Shown piece after piece: positions 27,539-35,824 of a stretch of DNA of 64,000 bases (position 1 is the stretch's first letter; the number at the start of each line of letters is the position of its first letter). The notes under the pieces are model-generated. The model was not told the DNA's origin and did no database searches. It saw only the letters and a program-made list of their open reading frames with translations. The stretch is taken from contig CAWAWJ010000001.1 of NCBI GenBank assembly GCA_963785735.1, positions 248,001-312,000 of the forward strand, written 5' to 3'. The translations under genes were made by a program, and so were the position numbers. The stretch comes from REEB95 sp963785735 (GTDB lineage Bacteria; Pseudomonadota; Alphaproteobacteria; ATCC43930; CGMCC-115725).

Positions 27539-29017
27539 ATGATGACAAGGAAACGCTCTCTCTCCGCCGCGCTGGCGACGACCGCTTCGGTCGCCTTGCT
27601 CGCCGGTCTTTCGCCCGCCAACGCCGCGCCGTGCACCACGACCGTGGAATCGCCGGCTTTCAACGACTGCTCTTTGCCGTCGTCCTCGGCGCCTGGCGCG
27701 GGCTCGTTCCCGGGCTCCTTCCTGGTGCCGGGCACCAGCACATCCTTCGCCTTGCATGGCATCATCTGGATCGTCGCGTCGCATGACTTTGGGCCGTCTG
27801 CCATCTCGGGCGGTCTCGTCAACGCGACCGCCATACAGGGGCCTGGCGCGAGCGCCAGCAACCTTGGCCAGCATGCCCTGAACGGCAACACCGACATTAC
27901 CGCCGGTCCGACGCGGCCCAACATCGAAACCCGTACGCCGACGTCTTATGGCGAGTTGAAGACCTACATCGAGTTCGACTTCAACCTCGCGACCAGCGGC
28001 AGCAACACCGTCTATGGCGGTGCGGGCGGTGCTTACATTCCCTCGAGCGGCTCGAGTCAGCCCGCGGGTAACGAGGGCGCCGTTCGTCTGCGTCAGGCTT
28101 ATGGCACTTTGGGTCCCTGGCTCATCGGCCAGACCAAGACCCTGGTGGACGACACGCAGGTCTATCCGGACTTGGCCGACGCGGGCCTCGACGCCGGCTT
28201 CCGTACCAGCACCCAGGTTCACAAGCCGCAGGTTCGGTATACTTGGCTCGCTGGCAACGGCTTGAGTGTCGCTGCCTCCCTTGAGCAGCCCACCAAGATG
28301 GTAACGTCCATCCAAACCGCCACTGGCGGCGCATTTGCCGCTTTTACCGAAGACAATAACGGCATCGGCGGCACGGGCGGCACGATCGTGTCGATCCCCG
28401 ACGTGGGTGCCGCGGTTCAGTGGGACCAGCCTTGGGGCCACGTGAAGTTGACCGGCATGTATCATGACTCGAAGGTCGATAATGCGGGCGCCAACGCCAA
28501 TGGTGCCGCTGGTACTGTCGCTGCCCAGGCGAACCCGTTCACTTCTGGACAGAACGGTTTCCGGCATGAACTCGGCGGCTACTTCCTCCAGTTGAGCGGT
28601 CACCTCAATACCTGGGGTAAGGACAGGTTGGCTGGCATGGTTGGCTATGAGAGGGCCTTCATCGACGCGAGCGGGTCGTACGGGGCGCAGGATGCAATCC
28701 TGGGTCCTGGTGGCTTGGTCGACGTTTCGAGGGCTTGGAACGCCGACGCCAGCTACGAGCACTTCTTCACCTCGCAGTGGAGGGGCAACGTTTCGGGTGG
28801 TATCCAGAAGTTCATGGGAATGGGGATGCCGACCGGAAACACGACTCCCGAAGCCGGCTTGGTCAACATCGTCTATACGGGCCACGCCAACGTGATCTTC
28901 TCACCGGTGCCGCAGACGGACTTCATCGCCGAGTACGAGCACGCCACGGTGCACTTCTACTCGGGTGCGAGCACCCGGGAAGACCGCATCACCGGGAACT
29001 TCAAGTTCTACTTCTAG
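27539..29017 (+). CDS. DcaP-like trimeric outer-membrane porin
   Basis: Secreted beta-barrel of 492 residues. The signal peptide is MMTRKRSLSAALATTASVALLAGLS with cleavage after ANA. An early short segment (FALHGIIWIVASHDFG) and TSYGELKTYIEFDFN mark the first barrel strand. RLRQAYGTLGPWLIGQTKTLVDD, with its R-QAYG...G--T-S-like core, is the DcaP/porin landmark. Many strands follow, ending in EDRITGNFKFYF with terminal Phe. DcaP-type porins take up small organic acids or peptides. Two ATGs (27539, 27542) are possible. Codon use is less extreme than in neighbours (more T-ending and G-ending codons), which may reflect high expression. A strong terminator follows at 29036. Confidence 0.85.
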   Translation: MMTRKRSLSAALATTASVALLAGLSPANAAPCTTTVESPAFNDCSLPSSSAPGAGSFPGSFLVPGTSTSFALHGIIWIVASHDFGPSAISGGLVNATAIQGPGASASNLGQHALNGNTDITAGPTRPNIETRTPTSYGELKTYIEFDFNLATSGSNTVYGGAGGAYIPSSGSSQPAGNEGAVRLRQAYGTLGPWLIGQTKTLVDDTQVYPDLADAGLDAGFRTSTQVHKPQVRYTWLAGNGLSVAASLEQPTKMVTSIQTATGGAFAAFTEDNNGIGGTGGTIVSIPDVGAAVQWDQPWGHVKLTGMYHDSKVDNAGANANGAAGTVAAQANPFTSGQNGFRHELGGYFLQLSGHLNTWGKDRLAGMVGYERAFIDASGSYGAQDAILGPGGLVDVSRAWNADASYEHFFTSQWRGNVSGGIQKFMGMGMPTGNTTPEAGLVNIVYTGHANVIFSPVPQTDFIAEYEHATVHFYSGASTREDRITGNFKFYF

Positions 29018-29035
29018 TCTGAAGCAAGTTCTTCG

Positions 29036-29070
29036 GAACCCGCCGGCCGCAAGGCCGGCGGGTTTTTCTT
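29036..29070 (+). terminator. rho-independent terminator after the DcaP-like porin
   Basis: Perfect stem CCCGCCGGCC / GGCCGGCGGG with a GCAA loop, followed by TTTTTCTTT, starting about 20 bp after the porin stop. The stem can be extended by two A-T pairs. Confidence 0.93.
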
Positions 29071-29189
29071 TGCCTGCGTTTTCCCTTTGATTGCGGGGCG
29101 GCGTTGCTCGGCTTTTGTGATGCCGCCCCCGCCGCCGCAGGCGGCATAATCAAAGACCTTACTGGCGGGGCAGGTTTTTCAACTCCGCT

Positions 29190-29564
29190 CTAGACCGGAT
29201 GCTTCGCCTGCATGCGCTGGCCGATCTCGGCGGTTTCCTTGACCCGCGCCCGCGTCGCGATCAGGTGCTGGCGCTGCGCCGCCGGGCGCTTGCTGAGCCA
29301 AAGATAGAACGTCCGGCAATCGAAGGCCTTGCAGGTCGCGGGCTGGCGCCCGTGGATGGTGCAGCCCGAGGGGCCCAGATAGATGCAATCGCCGTTCGGC
29401 TGGTGGCGCAGGAACCGCTCCCGCTTGCCGGTCGTGGGGTTGACCGCCTCGAAGGTGTCGTAAGCGGACGGATCGTCGCCCTTCTCGGGGCGGACCGGGA
29501 TCAGCTCCTTCTGGCAGCAATGGTGGCAGTCGCCGCAGGGGACGTTCGTCGTTTCGATGGCCAT
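29190..29564 (-). CDS. YkgJ-family cysteine-cluster protein
   Basis: Small soluble metal-binding protein of 124 residues. The cluster runs CGDCHHCCQKE near the N-terminus, then CIYLGPSGCTIHGRQPATCKAFDCRTF, giving the CxxCxxCC...C...C...C...C pattern of PF03692 (YkgJ, zinc or iron-sulfur chelating). The molecular role of the family is not established. It is transcribed away from a second cysteine-cluster gene at 29791-30351, with about 225 bp between them. Confidence 0.88.
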   Translation of the reverse strand: MAIETTNVPCGDCHHCCQKELIPVRPEKGDDPSAYDTFEAVNPTTGKRERFLRHQPNGDCIYLGPSGCTIHGRQPATCKAFDCRTFYLWLSKRPAAQRQHLIATRARVKETAEIGQRMQAKHPV

Positions 29565-29790
29565 TCACGTCTCCGCCGGCCGGGTTCCGGCGCCGCGATG
29601 GCGCCCGCCTTGGCCCGCCCATGATACAGCCGCCTATATCGCGCCGGTAGAGGGCGGTTCGAACGACCGGCCCTCTTGGCCTTGCTCCCGGGTTCTGCCA
29701 TGTTTTGGAGATGGCCCAAACCGCCATCTCCATCTTTACGATGCCCCGTGCCGGCGTGCCCGGCGTGGACGCATGAGGAAATAGGTTGCC

Positions 29791-30351
29791 GTGACGGAGA
29801 AAATCGATTCAGGGGCGGTAGCGGGGCGGCAATGCCGCGGTTGCACACTGTGCTGCAAGCTGATGGGCATCGTGGAAATCGACAAGCCGGCGGGGGTGTG
29901 GTGTCCGCACTGCCTCGCCGATAGCGGCTGCGGCATCTACGAGCGGCGCCCGGGGGAATGCCGGCGCTACAATTGCCTCTATCTGACCGATGCCGGCATT
30001 CCCGAGGCGTGGTATCCCGCGCGCTCGAAGATGGTGCTTGCCGTCGAACTCGGCGGCGACCGTCTGACCGCCTATGTCGATGGCGGCCGATCCGACGCGT
30101 GGAAGGCCGAGCCCTATCATTCGCAACTCAGGGCTTGGGCGCGCCGCGCCGTGACGCGGAACCGGCAGATTCTCGTGCGCATCGGAAAAAAGGTGATCGT
30201 GATATTGCCCGACCGTGACGTCGATCTCGGCGTGGTGGGGGACGACGAATTGGTCGTGACCCAGTATAACCCGACATCTTTCGGCGTTACGGCCGAAGCC
30301 TTCAAGGTGAAAAAGGACGATCTTCGTGTCGGGTCGGAGAAGAAAAAATAG
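29791..30351 (+). CDS. YkgJ-like cysteine-cluster protein
   Basis: Protein of 186 residues starting at GTG 29791. The N-terminal cluster is CRGCTLCCKLMGI, then WCPHCLADSGCGIYERRPGECRRYNC, which matches the PF03692 pattern but with wider spacing than the neighbour. The C-terminal 100 residues (MVLAVELGGDRLTAYVDGG, VIVILPDRDVDLGVVGDDELVV) form a beta-rich domain without motifs I recognise. Placed immediately before the second O-GlcNAc-transferase-like gene (about 100 bp), it may or may not be co-transcribed with it. Confidence 0.8.
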   Translation: MTEKIDSGAVAGRQCRGCTLCCKLMGIVEIDKPAGVWCPHCLADSGCGIYERRPGECRRYNCLYLTDAGIPEAWYPARSKMVLAVELGGDRLTAYVDGGRSDAWKAEPYHSQLRAWARRAVTRNRQILVRIGKKVIVILPDRDVDLGVVGDDELVVTQYNPTSFGVTAEAFKVKKDDLRVGSEKKK

Positions 30352-30449
30352 CGGCCCTGCCGGCGGCAAGGATCAGCGCGGGAAATTCAAACCGGCCCAC
30401 GGCCGGCCGGCAAGGGCGGTGTCCCGCGCGGGATGGCGGCAAAAGGACG

Positions 30450-32447
30450 ATGGATTTACAAGCCACGCTTGAAGAGGGTTTCGCGCTGCACCGGCGGGGA
30501 AAATTGGCCGAGGCGGAACGCCTTTACGCTCAAGTTTTGCGGCGGCAGCCCGGAAATTTCGACGCGCTCCATCTCCTGGGTTTGTTGGCCTTGCAGACGC
30601 GCCGGACCCGGCAGGGCGTCGAATTGATCGGCAAAGCGATAGCGATCAATCCCGGTTTCGCGCCGGCGCATATCAACCTGGGCAACGGCTTGCGGGATCT
30701 GAAGCGCCCCGAGGACGCGGTCGCCAGCTGCGACAATGCTATCGCGCTCGCGCCCAACCTCGCCGAGGCTTACAGCACGCGGGGGAACGCGCTCTTGGAT
30801 CTAAGCCGCTTCGAGGAGGCGCTCGCCAGCTACGACAAAGCCATCGCGCTTAAGCCGGACTACGCCGAGGCCTATATCAACCGGGGGAATGCGCTGATCG
30901 ACCTGCGGCGGCCGGAGGACGCGGTGGCGAGTTTCGACAATGCTATCGCGCTCAAGCCCGGCTACGCCGAGGCCCACGGCAACCGCGGGAACGCATGGCA
31001 AAACCTGAACCGCCTCGAGGAGGCGCTCGCCAGCTACGACCGGGCGTTTGCCCTGAAGCCAGGCCTCATGGAAATCGAGGGCCACCGCCTGCATACCAAG
31101 ATGCGCTTGTGCGATTGGAGAAATTTCGATGCCGAGTGCGCGCATCTGATCGCGTCCGTCAGGGAAGGACACGTAAACACAAAGCCGTTCGCTTTCCTGG
31201 CCATGCCTTCATCCGCGGACGATCAACTCCGATGCGCCAAACTCTATGCCGCGGGCAAGCATCCTGCTTCCGAAAAGCCGGTCTGGCGGGGCGAGCGTTA
31301 CGATCACGGCCGCATTCGCGTCGCCTATCTCTCTTCCGATTATCGCGCGCACGCGGTCGCGTATTCGATCGCCGAGATGCTGGAACGGCACGACCGCTCG
31401 CGATTCGAGATCGCGGGATTTTCATTCGGCATCGACGACCGCAGCGAAATAAGAAAACGGCTGGCCGCGGCGTTTGACGAGTTTCACGATGTCCGGAGAA
31501 GGAGCGACAGGGAAATAGCCGAATTATTGCGCGAGCGTCAGGTTGATATCGCGGTCGATCTGATGGGATACACGCAGGATTACCGGCTGGGTGTTTTCGC
31601 GCATCGTCCGGCGCCGATCCAGGTGAATTATCTCGGCTACCCCGGCACCACCGGGGCGCCCTACATCGATTACATCGTCGCCGACAAGATCGTCGTCCCC
31701 CTCGAGCACCGCAAATTCTATACCGAAAAGATCGTCCATCTGCCCGATTGCTATCTGGCCGGCGATACCAAGCGCGGGATCGCCGGGAGCGCGCCGGCGC
31801 GGCAAGCGGCGGGATTGCCCGAGCGCGGGTTCGTGTTCTGCTGCTTCAATAACGCCTACAAGATCACGCCTGGAATATTCGCGGTGTGGATGCGGCTCTT
31901 GCATCGGGTCGAAGGCAGCGTGCTGTGGCTGTCGCAAGCGAATGACACCGCCATCCGGAACCTTCGCCAAGAAGCCGGTTCGCGCGGCATCGACGCGGCG
32001 CGCTTGATATTCGCACCGCGGCTCGAGGGGATGGACGATCATCTGGCGCGCCACCGCCTGGCGGACTTGTTTCTCGACACGCTCCCTTACAACGCTCATT
32101 CGACCGCCAGCGACGCGCTGTGGGCCGGGTTGCCGGTCTTGACCTGCCGGGGAGAGACATTCGCGGGCCGGGTCGCCGCGAGCCTGCTCGATGCGATAGG
32201 CCTGCCCGAGCTCATAACGGCGACCTTGGAAGACTATGAGCGCCGGGCGGCCGAGCTTGCGGCGAATCCGGAAAAGCTGACAAGAATAAAACAGAAGCTC
32301 GCCGGAAACCGCCTGACAACGCCTTTGTTCGACACCAAGCTTTTCACCAAGCATATCGAAGCCGCTTACACCGCGATGCATGAGCGGCATAAGGCCGGCT
32401 TGGCGCCGGATGAAATCGTTATTCCGAATTGCGGCGGGTCGGTTTGA
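30450..32447 (+). CDS. TPR protein with O-GlcNAc-transferase-like (SPINDLY, GT41) catalytic domain, second copy
   Basis: Protein of 665 residues. The N-terminal TPR array covers about residues 3-208. The GT41 catalytic region starts around 285: RIRVAYLSSDYRAHAVAYSI, DIAVDLMGYTQDYRLGVFAH, PIQVNYLGYPGTTGAPYIDY, KIVHLPDCYLAGD, FVFCCFNNAYKITPGIFAVW, LADLFLDTLPYNAHSTASDAL, GLPVLTCRGETFAGRVAASL. The catalytic half aligns by eye with the 21323-23329 protein. The TPR half differs and contains a near-perfect internal duplication. Such enzymes glycosylate proteins in the cytoplasm before export. The FkbM methyltransferase gene follows after 136 bp. Target and donor are unknown. Confidence 0.9.
   Translation: MDLQATLEEGFALHRRGKLAEAERLYAQVLRRQPGNFDALHLLGLLALQTRRTRQGVELIGKAIAINPGFAPAHINLGNGLRDLKRPEDAVASCDNAIALAPNLAEAYSTRGNALLDLSRFEEALASYDKAIALKPDYAEAYINRGNALIDLRRPEDAVASFDNAIALKPGYAEAHGNRGNAWQNLNRLEEALASYDRAFALKPGLMEIEGHRLHTKMRLCDWRNFDAECAHLIASVREGHVNTKPFAFLAMPSSADDQLRCAKLYAAGKHPASEKPVWRGERYDHGRIRVAYLSSDYRAHAVAYSIAEMLERHDRSRFEIAGFSFGIDDRSEIRKRLAAAFDEFHDVRRRSDREIAELLRERQVDIAVDLMGYTQDYRLGVFAHRPAPIQVNYLGYPGTTGAPYIDYIVADKIVVPLEHRKFYTEKIVHLPDCYLAGDTKRGIAGSAPARQAAGLPERGFVFCCFNNAYKITPGIFAVWMRLLHRVEGSVLWLSQANDTAIRNLRQEAGSRGIDAARLIFAPRLEGMDDHLARHRLADLFLDTLPYNAHSTASDALWAGLPVLTCRGETFAGRVAASLLDAIGLPELITATLEDYERRAAELAANPEKLTRIKQKLAGNRLTTPLFDTKLFTKHIEAAYTAMHERHKAGLAPDEIVIPNCGGSV
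30687..31067 (+). repeat. tandem duplication of a two-TPR unit (68 residues, 204-bp period)
   Basis: Within the TPR array, RPEDAVAS at residues 86-93 recurs at 154-161, and EEALASYD at 123-130 recurs at 191-198, each shifted by 68 residues. The pair of TPRs appears to have duplicated as a unit recently, because stretches of the DNA remain identical. Confidence 0.8.
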
Positions 32448-32583
32448 ATTTTCGGACTTCTTGGCCTTTCCCCCGGGCCCATGCCATGCTTGAGGAGATG
32501 GGCACCAAGCGACCGAAGCGCCCCCGAGACCCGGCATCCCTCGCCAAAGCCCCCCAACACGGCAGGGCACGGAAGCGGGTTCA

Positions 32584-33261
32584 ATGAGATTCTATTCGCA
32601 ACTCAACCAAGACCGGTTCATATACGAAACTTTTTTTAAAAATCGGCCCGTGCAGGGTGTTTTCGTGGACGTGGGCGCCTATGACGGCGTCACGATCTCA
32701 AACACGCTGTTCTTCGAACAAACATTGGGTTGGACCGGCCTCTGCATCGAGCCGTTGCCCGATGCTTTCGCCAAGTTGAAGGCCAGCCGCCGGGTGCCAT
32801 GCTTGAATTACGCGGTTTCCGACACCTCGGGAACCGCCACGTTCCTCGATATCGACATGCCCAGCGGCTTCGAGAAAATGTTCAGCGGCATTAAGGCCGA
32901 TTACGACGAGCGGCACATGCGCGTGGTTCAGGGCTCCAATGGCAGAGTCGCCCGCGAGATCAAGGTCGAAGTGCGGCGATTGGACGATCTGCTCGATGCC
33001 CATGGGATTACCCGGATCGATTATCTCTCCATCGACACCGAGGGATCGGAATGGAAAATCATACGCGATCTCGATTTCCAGAAATATGACGTTCATCTCA
33101 TCTCGCTTGAAAACAACTTTCAAGACGCGAAATACCGGAAACATCTGGCGAATGCGGGCTATGAACTCGGAAAGATATTCCATACATACGATGAGCTTTA
33201 CGCCAAGGAATCGTGGCTGAAGGAAAACCCGCCAAATTTAATCATTGGAAATTCAAGCTGA
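32584..33261 (+). CDS. FkbM-family methyltransferase
   Basis: SAM-dependent methyltransferase of 225 residues. Visible marks are YSQLNQDRFIYETFF, the SAM motif VFVDVGAYDGVTISNTLFF at about 26-44, GLCIEPLPDAFAKL, and YLSIDTEGSEWKII, followed by FKBM-typical LISLENNF. FkbM enzymes often O-methylate sugars of surface glycans and glycolipids. Its place 136 bp after the O-GlcNAc-transferase-like gene, on the same strand, suggests it modifies the attached sugar. This is an inference. Base composition is slightly lower in GC than its neighbours. Confidence 0.9.
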   Translation: MRFYSQLNQDRFIYETFFKNRPVQGVFVDVGAYDGVTISNTLFFEQTLGWTGLCIEPLPDAFAKLKASRRVPCLNYAVSDTSGTATFLDIDMPSGFEKMFSGIKADYDERHMRVVQGSNGRVAREIKVEVRRLDDLLDAHGITRIDYLSIDTEGSEWKIIRDLDFQKYDVHLISLENNFQDAKYRKHLANAGYELGKIFHTYDELYAKESWLKENPPNLIIGNSS

Positions 33262-33351
33262 CCCGCCGCCTTCCGGATTCGTGGGCGCCGGCGGCGGGCG
33301 CGCGGATGCCCTGCATGTTTCCTGCCGGCTCCGCTCTCAACGGATTCCGCC

Positions 33352-34338
33352 CTAGCGCCAATCGTCGAGGACGAAAATCCCGGGGCGGTTCCAGCCCGGC
33401 TGGTTGGGGCGGTGCATGGCGACCCCGATCATCTGGGACCGGAAACCCCGGCCCAGCATCAGGCGATAGGCCTCGGCGCGGCCCATGTTGCAGCCGGCGA
33501 GCAGGCTCGGAACGCGCCGCATTCGCGCCAGCAATTCGCACGCCCCGAGCAGGCGCTCGAAGGCGGATCGGTCGCCAGGCCAGCAGGCGGCGAATTTGAC
33601 GAAGAGAGCGCCGCTCCCCGCCTCGCTCCCCGCGCCGACATGGCAGAGCGCGAACCCGGTCCAGGCGCCGCCCTGTCCGAGCAGCACGGTATCGCCCAGG
33701 CCCAAGGCCGATATCGCCTTGATCTCGCGGGAAAGGTCGAGGCCGGGAAAGACCGATCCCGCCAAGGCGCGGCAGGCCGCAAGCGCGGCCTCCTGCCCGG
33801 CCGGCGAAAGCCCGGCATAAAGCGAGAAATCGGGCGCCCCCGCGGCATCGGGAGCCAAATCCAAAGACAACCCCGCCCCCTCCACCGCCTTCGCCATCAC
33901 CGGCGTCAGGGTGTTGGCGGCAAAGCCGAAGCTTTCATAAAGCCTTATATGGGTCGGGCTGTCGGGAAAGGTGAACAGCGCCGCGAGACCAAACCCGCGC
34001 GCATCGGCCCAATCCATCAATGCCCGCACCAGGAGCCGGGCGATGCCGCGCCCGGCGAATTCCGGGGCGACCGAAAGCGGCCCGAGCACGAAGACCCGGC
34101 CCCAATCCATGCCGATGATGCTGCCGGCGATGCGGCCGTCCGATTCGGCGACGAAGGCGGTTTCCGGGCAGGTGGCGAAGCGCGGCTGGAGAATGCGGGA
34201 ATCGCCGCGGAACGCCATCGGGTCGGGGAGGCGCAGTTGCGTGCCGAAGGCCAAGCGCAAGACATTGTCGGCCGCGTCGAGATCGGCCTTCCGCATCGGG
34301 CGGATCGTCACCCCGGCGGCGGCGTCCGGCGCGCTCAA
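33352..34338 (-). CDS. GNAT-family N-acetyltransferase
   Basis: Protein of 328 residues. The N-terminal half is a GNAT fold: ITIRPMRKAD-like start (VTIRPMRKADLDAADNVLRL), acetyl-CoA loop LSVAPEFAGRGIARLLVRAL at about 92-111, and GLAALFTFPDSPTHIRLYESFGF. The C-terminal half (about 160-328) looks like a second, degenerate GNAT-like or lipid-binding domain (LGLGDTVLLGQGGAWTGFAL, LLAGCNMGRAEAYRLML). Its ATG overlaps the stop of livF (ATGA), so it is the last gene of the Liv transporter operon. Acetylation of the imported solute or of the transporter is a guess. Confidence 0.85.
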   Translation of the reverse strand: MSAPDAAAGVTIRPMRKADLDAADNVLRLAFGTQLRLPDPMAFRGDSRILQPRFATCPETAFVAESDGRIAGSIIGMDWGRVFVLGPLSVAPEFAGRGIARLLVRALMDWADARGFGLAALFTFPDSPTHIRLYESFGFAANTLTPVMAKAVEGAGLSLDLAPDAAGAPDFSLYAGLSPAGQEAALAACRALAGSVFPGLDLSREIKAISALGLGDTVLLGQGGAWTGFALCHVGAGSEAGSGALFVKFAACWPGDRSAFERLLGACELLARMRRVPSLLAGCNMGRAEAYRLMLGRGFRSQMIGVAMHRPNQPGWNRPGIFVLDDWR

Positions 34339-35066
34339 TGCTTGCCCGCCCCCGCCACGCCCATGAGCTGGCTCATGCGCTCGGGCGCATTCAGAAGATT
34401 CTTGCTCGGGCCGGAATAGACGATGGCGCCGCGGTCGAGGACGATGGCTTCGGTGGTGAATTCGAGCGCGATGCGCGCATGCTGTTCGACCAGGAGCAGC
34501 GCCAGATCGTCCTCGCGCTTCAGGCGGTCGATGCCCTTCAATAAGGCATCGACGATGACCGGGGCGAGGCCTTCGAGCGGCTCGTCCATCAAAAGGAAAC
34601 GCGGATTGCCCATGAGCGCGCGGCCGATCGCGAGCATCTGCTGCTCGCCGCCCGAAAGCTGGTTGCCGCGGTTGCGGCGGCGCTCGGCGAGGGACGGGAA
34701 GAAATCATAGACCCGCTCGACGGTCCAGCGGCCGGGCCGCGAGGCGACGCCCAGGTTTTCCTCGACCGTAAGCGAGCGGAAGATCTCGCGCTCCTGCGGC
34801 ACGATGCCGATCCCCATCCTGACCCGGCGATAGGCCGGAAGCCCGGATATCTCGTCCCCGTTGAGGCGGATCGAGCCCGCGCGCCGCGTGGTGAGGCCCA
34901 TGATGGTGGCGAGGAGCGTGGTCTTGCCGACGCCGTTGCGGCCCAGCACGGCCAGGGTCGCGCCGGGCTTGAGGCCAAGCGAGACGCCCTCGAGCACGAT
35001 GGTGTCGCCATAGCCGGCGCGCAAGCCCTCGACGGTCAATCCTTCCGCTTCGCGGGCTTCGCTCAT
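34335..35066 (-). CDS. livF: branched-chain amino acid-type ABC transporter ATP-binding protein LivF
   Basis: Cytoplasmic ATPase of 243 residues. Walker A is GRNGVGKTT at 42-50, the Q-loop MGIGIVPQEREIFRSLTVEEN is of LivF type, the signature is QLSGGEQQMLAIGRAL, Walker B is RFLLMDEPLEGL, and the switch His is in LLLVEQHARIAL. It overlaps livG and the GNAT gene by 4 bp each. Ends with NLLNAPERMSQLMGVAG, as LivF does. Confidence 0.95.
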   Translation of the reverse strand: MSEAREAEGLTVEGLRAGYGDTIVLEGVSLGLKPGATLAVLGRNGVGKTTLLATIMGLTTRRAGSIRLNGDEISGLPAYRRVRMGIGIVPQEREIFRSLTVEENLGVASRPGRWTVERVYDFFPSLAERRRNRGNQLSGGEQQMLAIGRALMGNPRFLLMDEPLEGLAPVIVDALLKGIDRLKREDDLALLLVEQHARIALEFTTEAIVLDRGAIVYSGPSKNLLNAPERMSQLMGVAGAGKH

Positions 35067-35824
35067 GCGCGGGGCCTCTCGCCGAGATAGACTTGGCGCA
35101 CGCGCGCATCCTTGGCGATCTCATTGGGCGTGCCCTCGACCAGAATTGCGCCCTGGACCAGCACGGTGATGCGATTAGCCAGGCGGAAGACCAGATCCAT
35201 GTCGTGCTCGATGATGAGGAGGGCGATGTCCTTGGGCAGGCGCTCGATGGTTTCGATGATGATGCCCGACTCGGCCGAGGGCACCCCCGCCGCCGGCTCG
35301 TCCAGGAGCAGCACCGTGGGCTTGAGGCCGAGCGCGACCGCGATCTCGACCAGCCTCTGGCGGCCATAAGCGAGCTCCTTGAGCGGCCGCAGCGCCTCGT
35401 CGGCGAGGCCCAGCGCCTCGAGTAGGGAGAAAGCTTCCTCGATGATTACTCGGCGATTGCCGGCCGGGCGGTGGAGGTCGCCGCCCATGCCCAGACGCTC
35501 CGACACCGCCAAGGTCACGTTCTCCAGCACGCTAAGTCCCCGGAAGAGCGAGGTAATCTGGAAAGTGCGGGCAACGCCGCGCTTGACGCGCTGGGCTTGG
35601 GCGAGGTGGGTGATGTCCTCGCCCTCGAGCAGGATCGCGCCGGCGCTCGGCTGGAGCGCGCCCGTTACCAGATTGACAAAGCTGGTCTTTCCGGCACCGT
35701 TGGGCCCGATCAGCGCGTGGCGCGCGCCGCGCGATAGAGTAAAATCGATGTCGCTCGCCACCGTCAGCGCCCCGAAACTCTTGCGCAACGCCTTGGTTTC
35801 GAGCGCGGGGGTTTCGCCGGTCAT
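35063..35824 (-). CDS. livG: branched-chain amino acid-type ABC transporter ATP-binding protein LivG
   Basis: ATPase of 253 residues. Walker A is GPNGAGKTS at 40-48, RTFQITSLFRGLSVLENVTLA is the LivG-specific Q-loop region, the ABC signature is degenerate (KELAYGRQRLVEIAVAL), Walker B is TVLLLDEPAAGV and the switch His is LLIIEHDMDLVF. The signature lacks the usual SGGQ and reads AYGRQ, common in LivG. I start it at the ATG 35824, which overlaps the livM stop. The open frame extends much further upstream but only as a shadow of livM. Confidence 0.95.
   Translation of the reverse strand: MTGETPALETKALRKSFGALTVASDIDFTLSRGARHALIGPNGAGKTSFVNLVTGALQPSAGAILLEGEDITHLAQAQRVKRGVARTFQITSLFRGLSVLENVTLAVSERLGMGGDLHRPAGNRRVIIEEAFSLLEALGLADEALRPLKELAYGRQRLVEIAVALGLKPTVLLLDEPAAGVPSAESGIIIETIERLPKDIALLIIEHDMDLVFRLANRITVLVQGAILVEGTPNEIAKDARVRQVYLGERPRA

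Noticed and set aside
27536..28885. 449-codon minus-strand open frame opposite the DcaP-like porin
   Set aside because: Antisense shadow of a gene with signal peptide, barrel strands and its own terminator.
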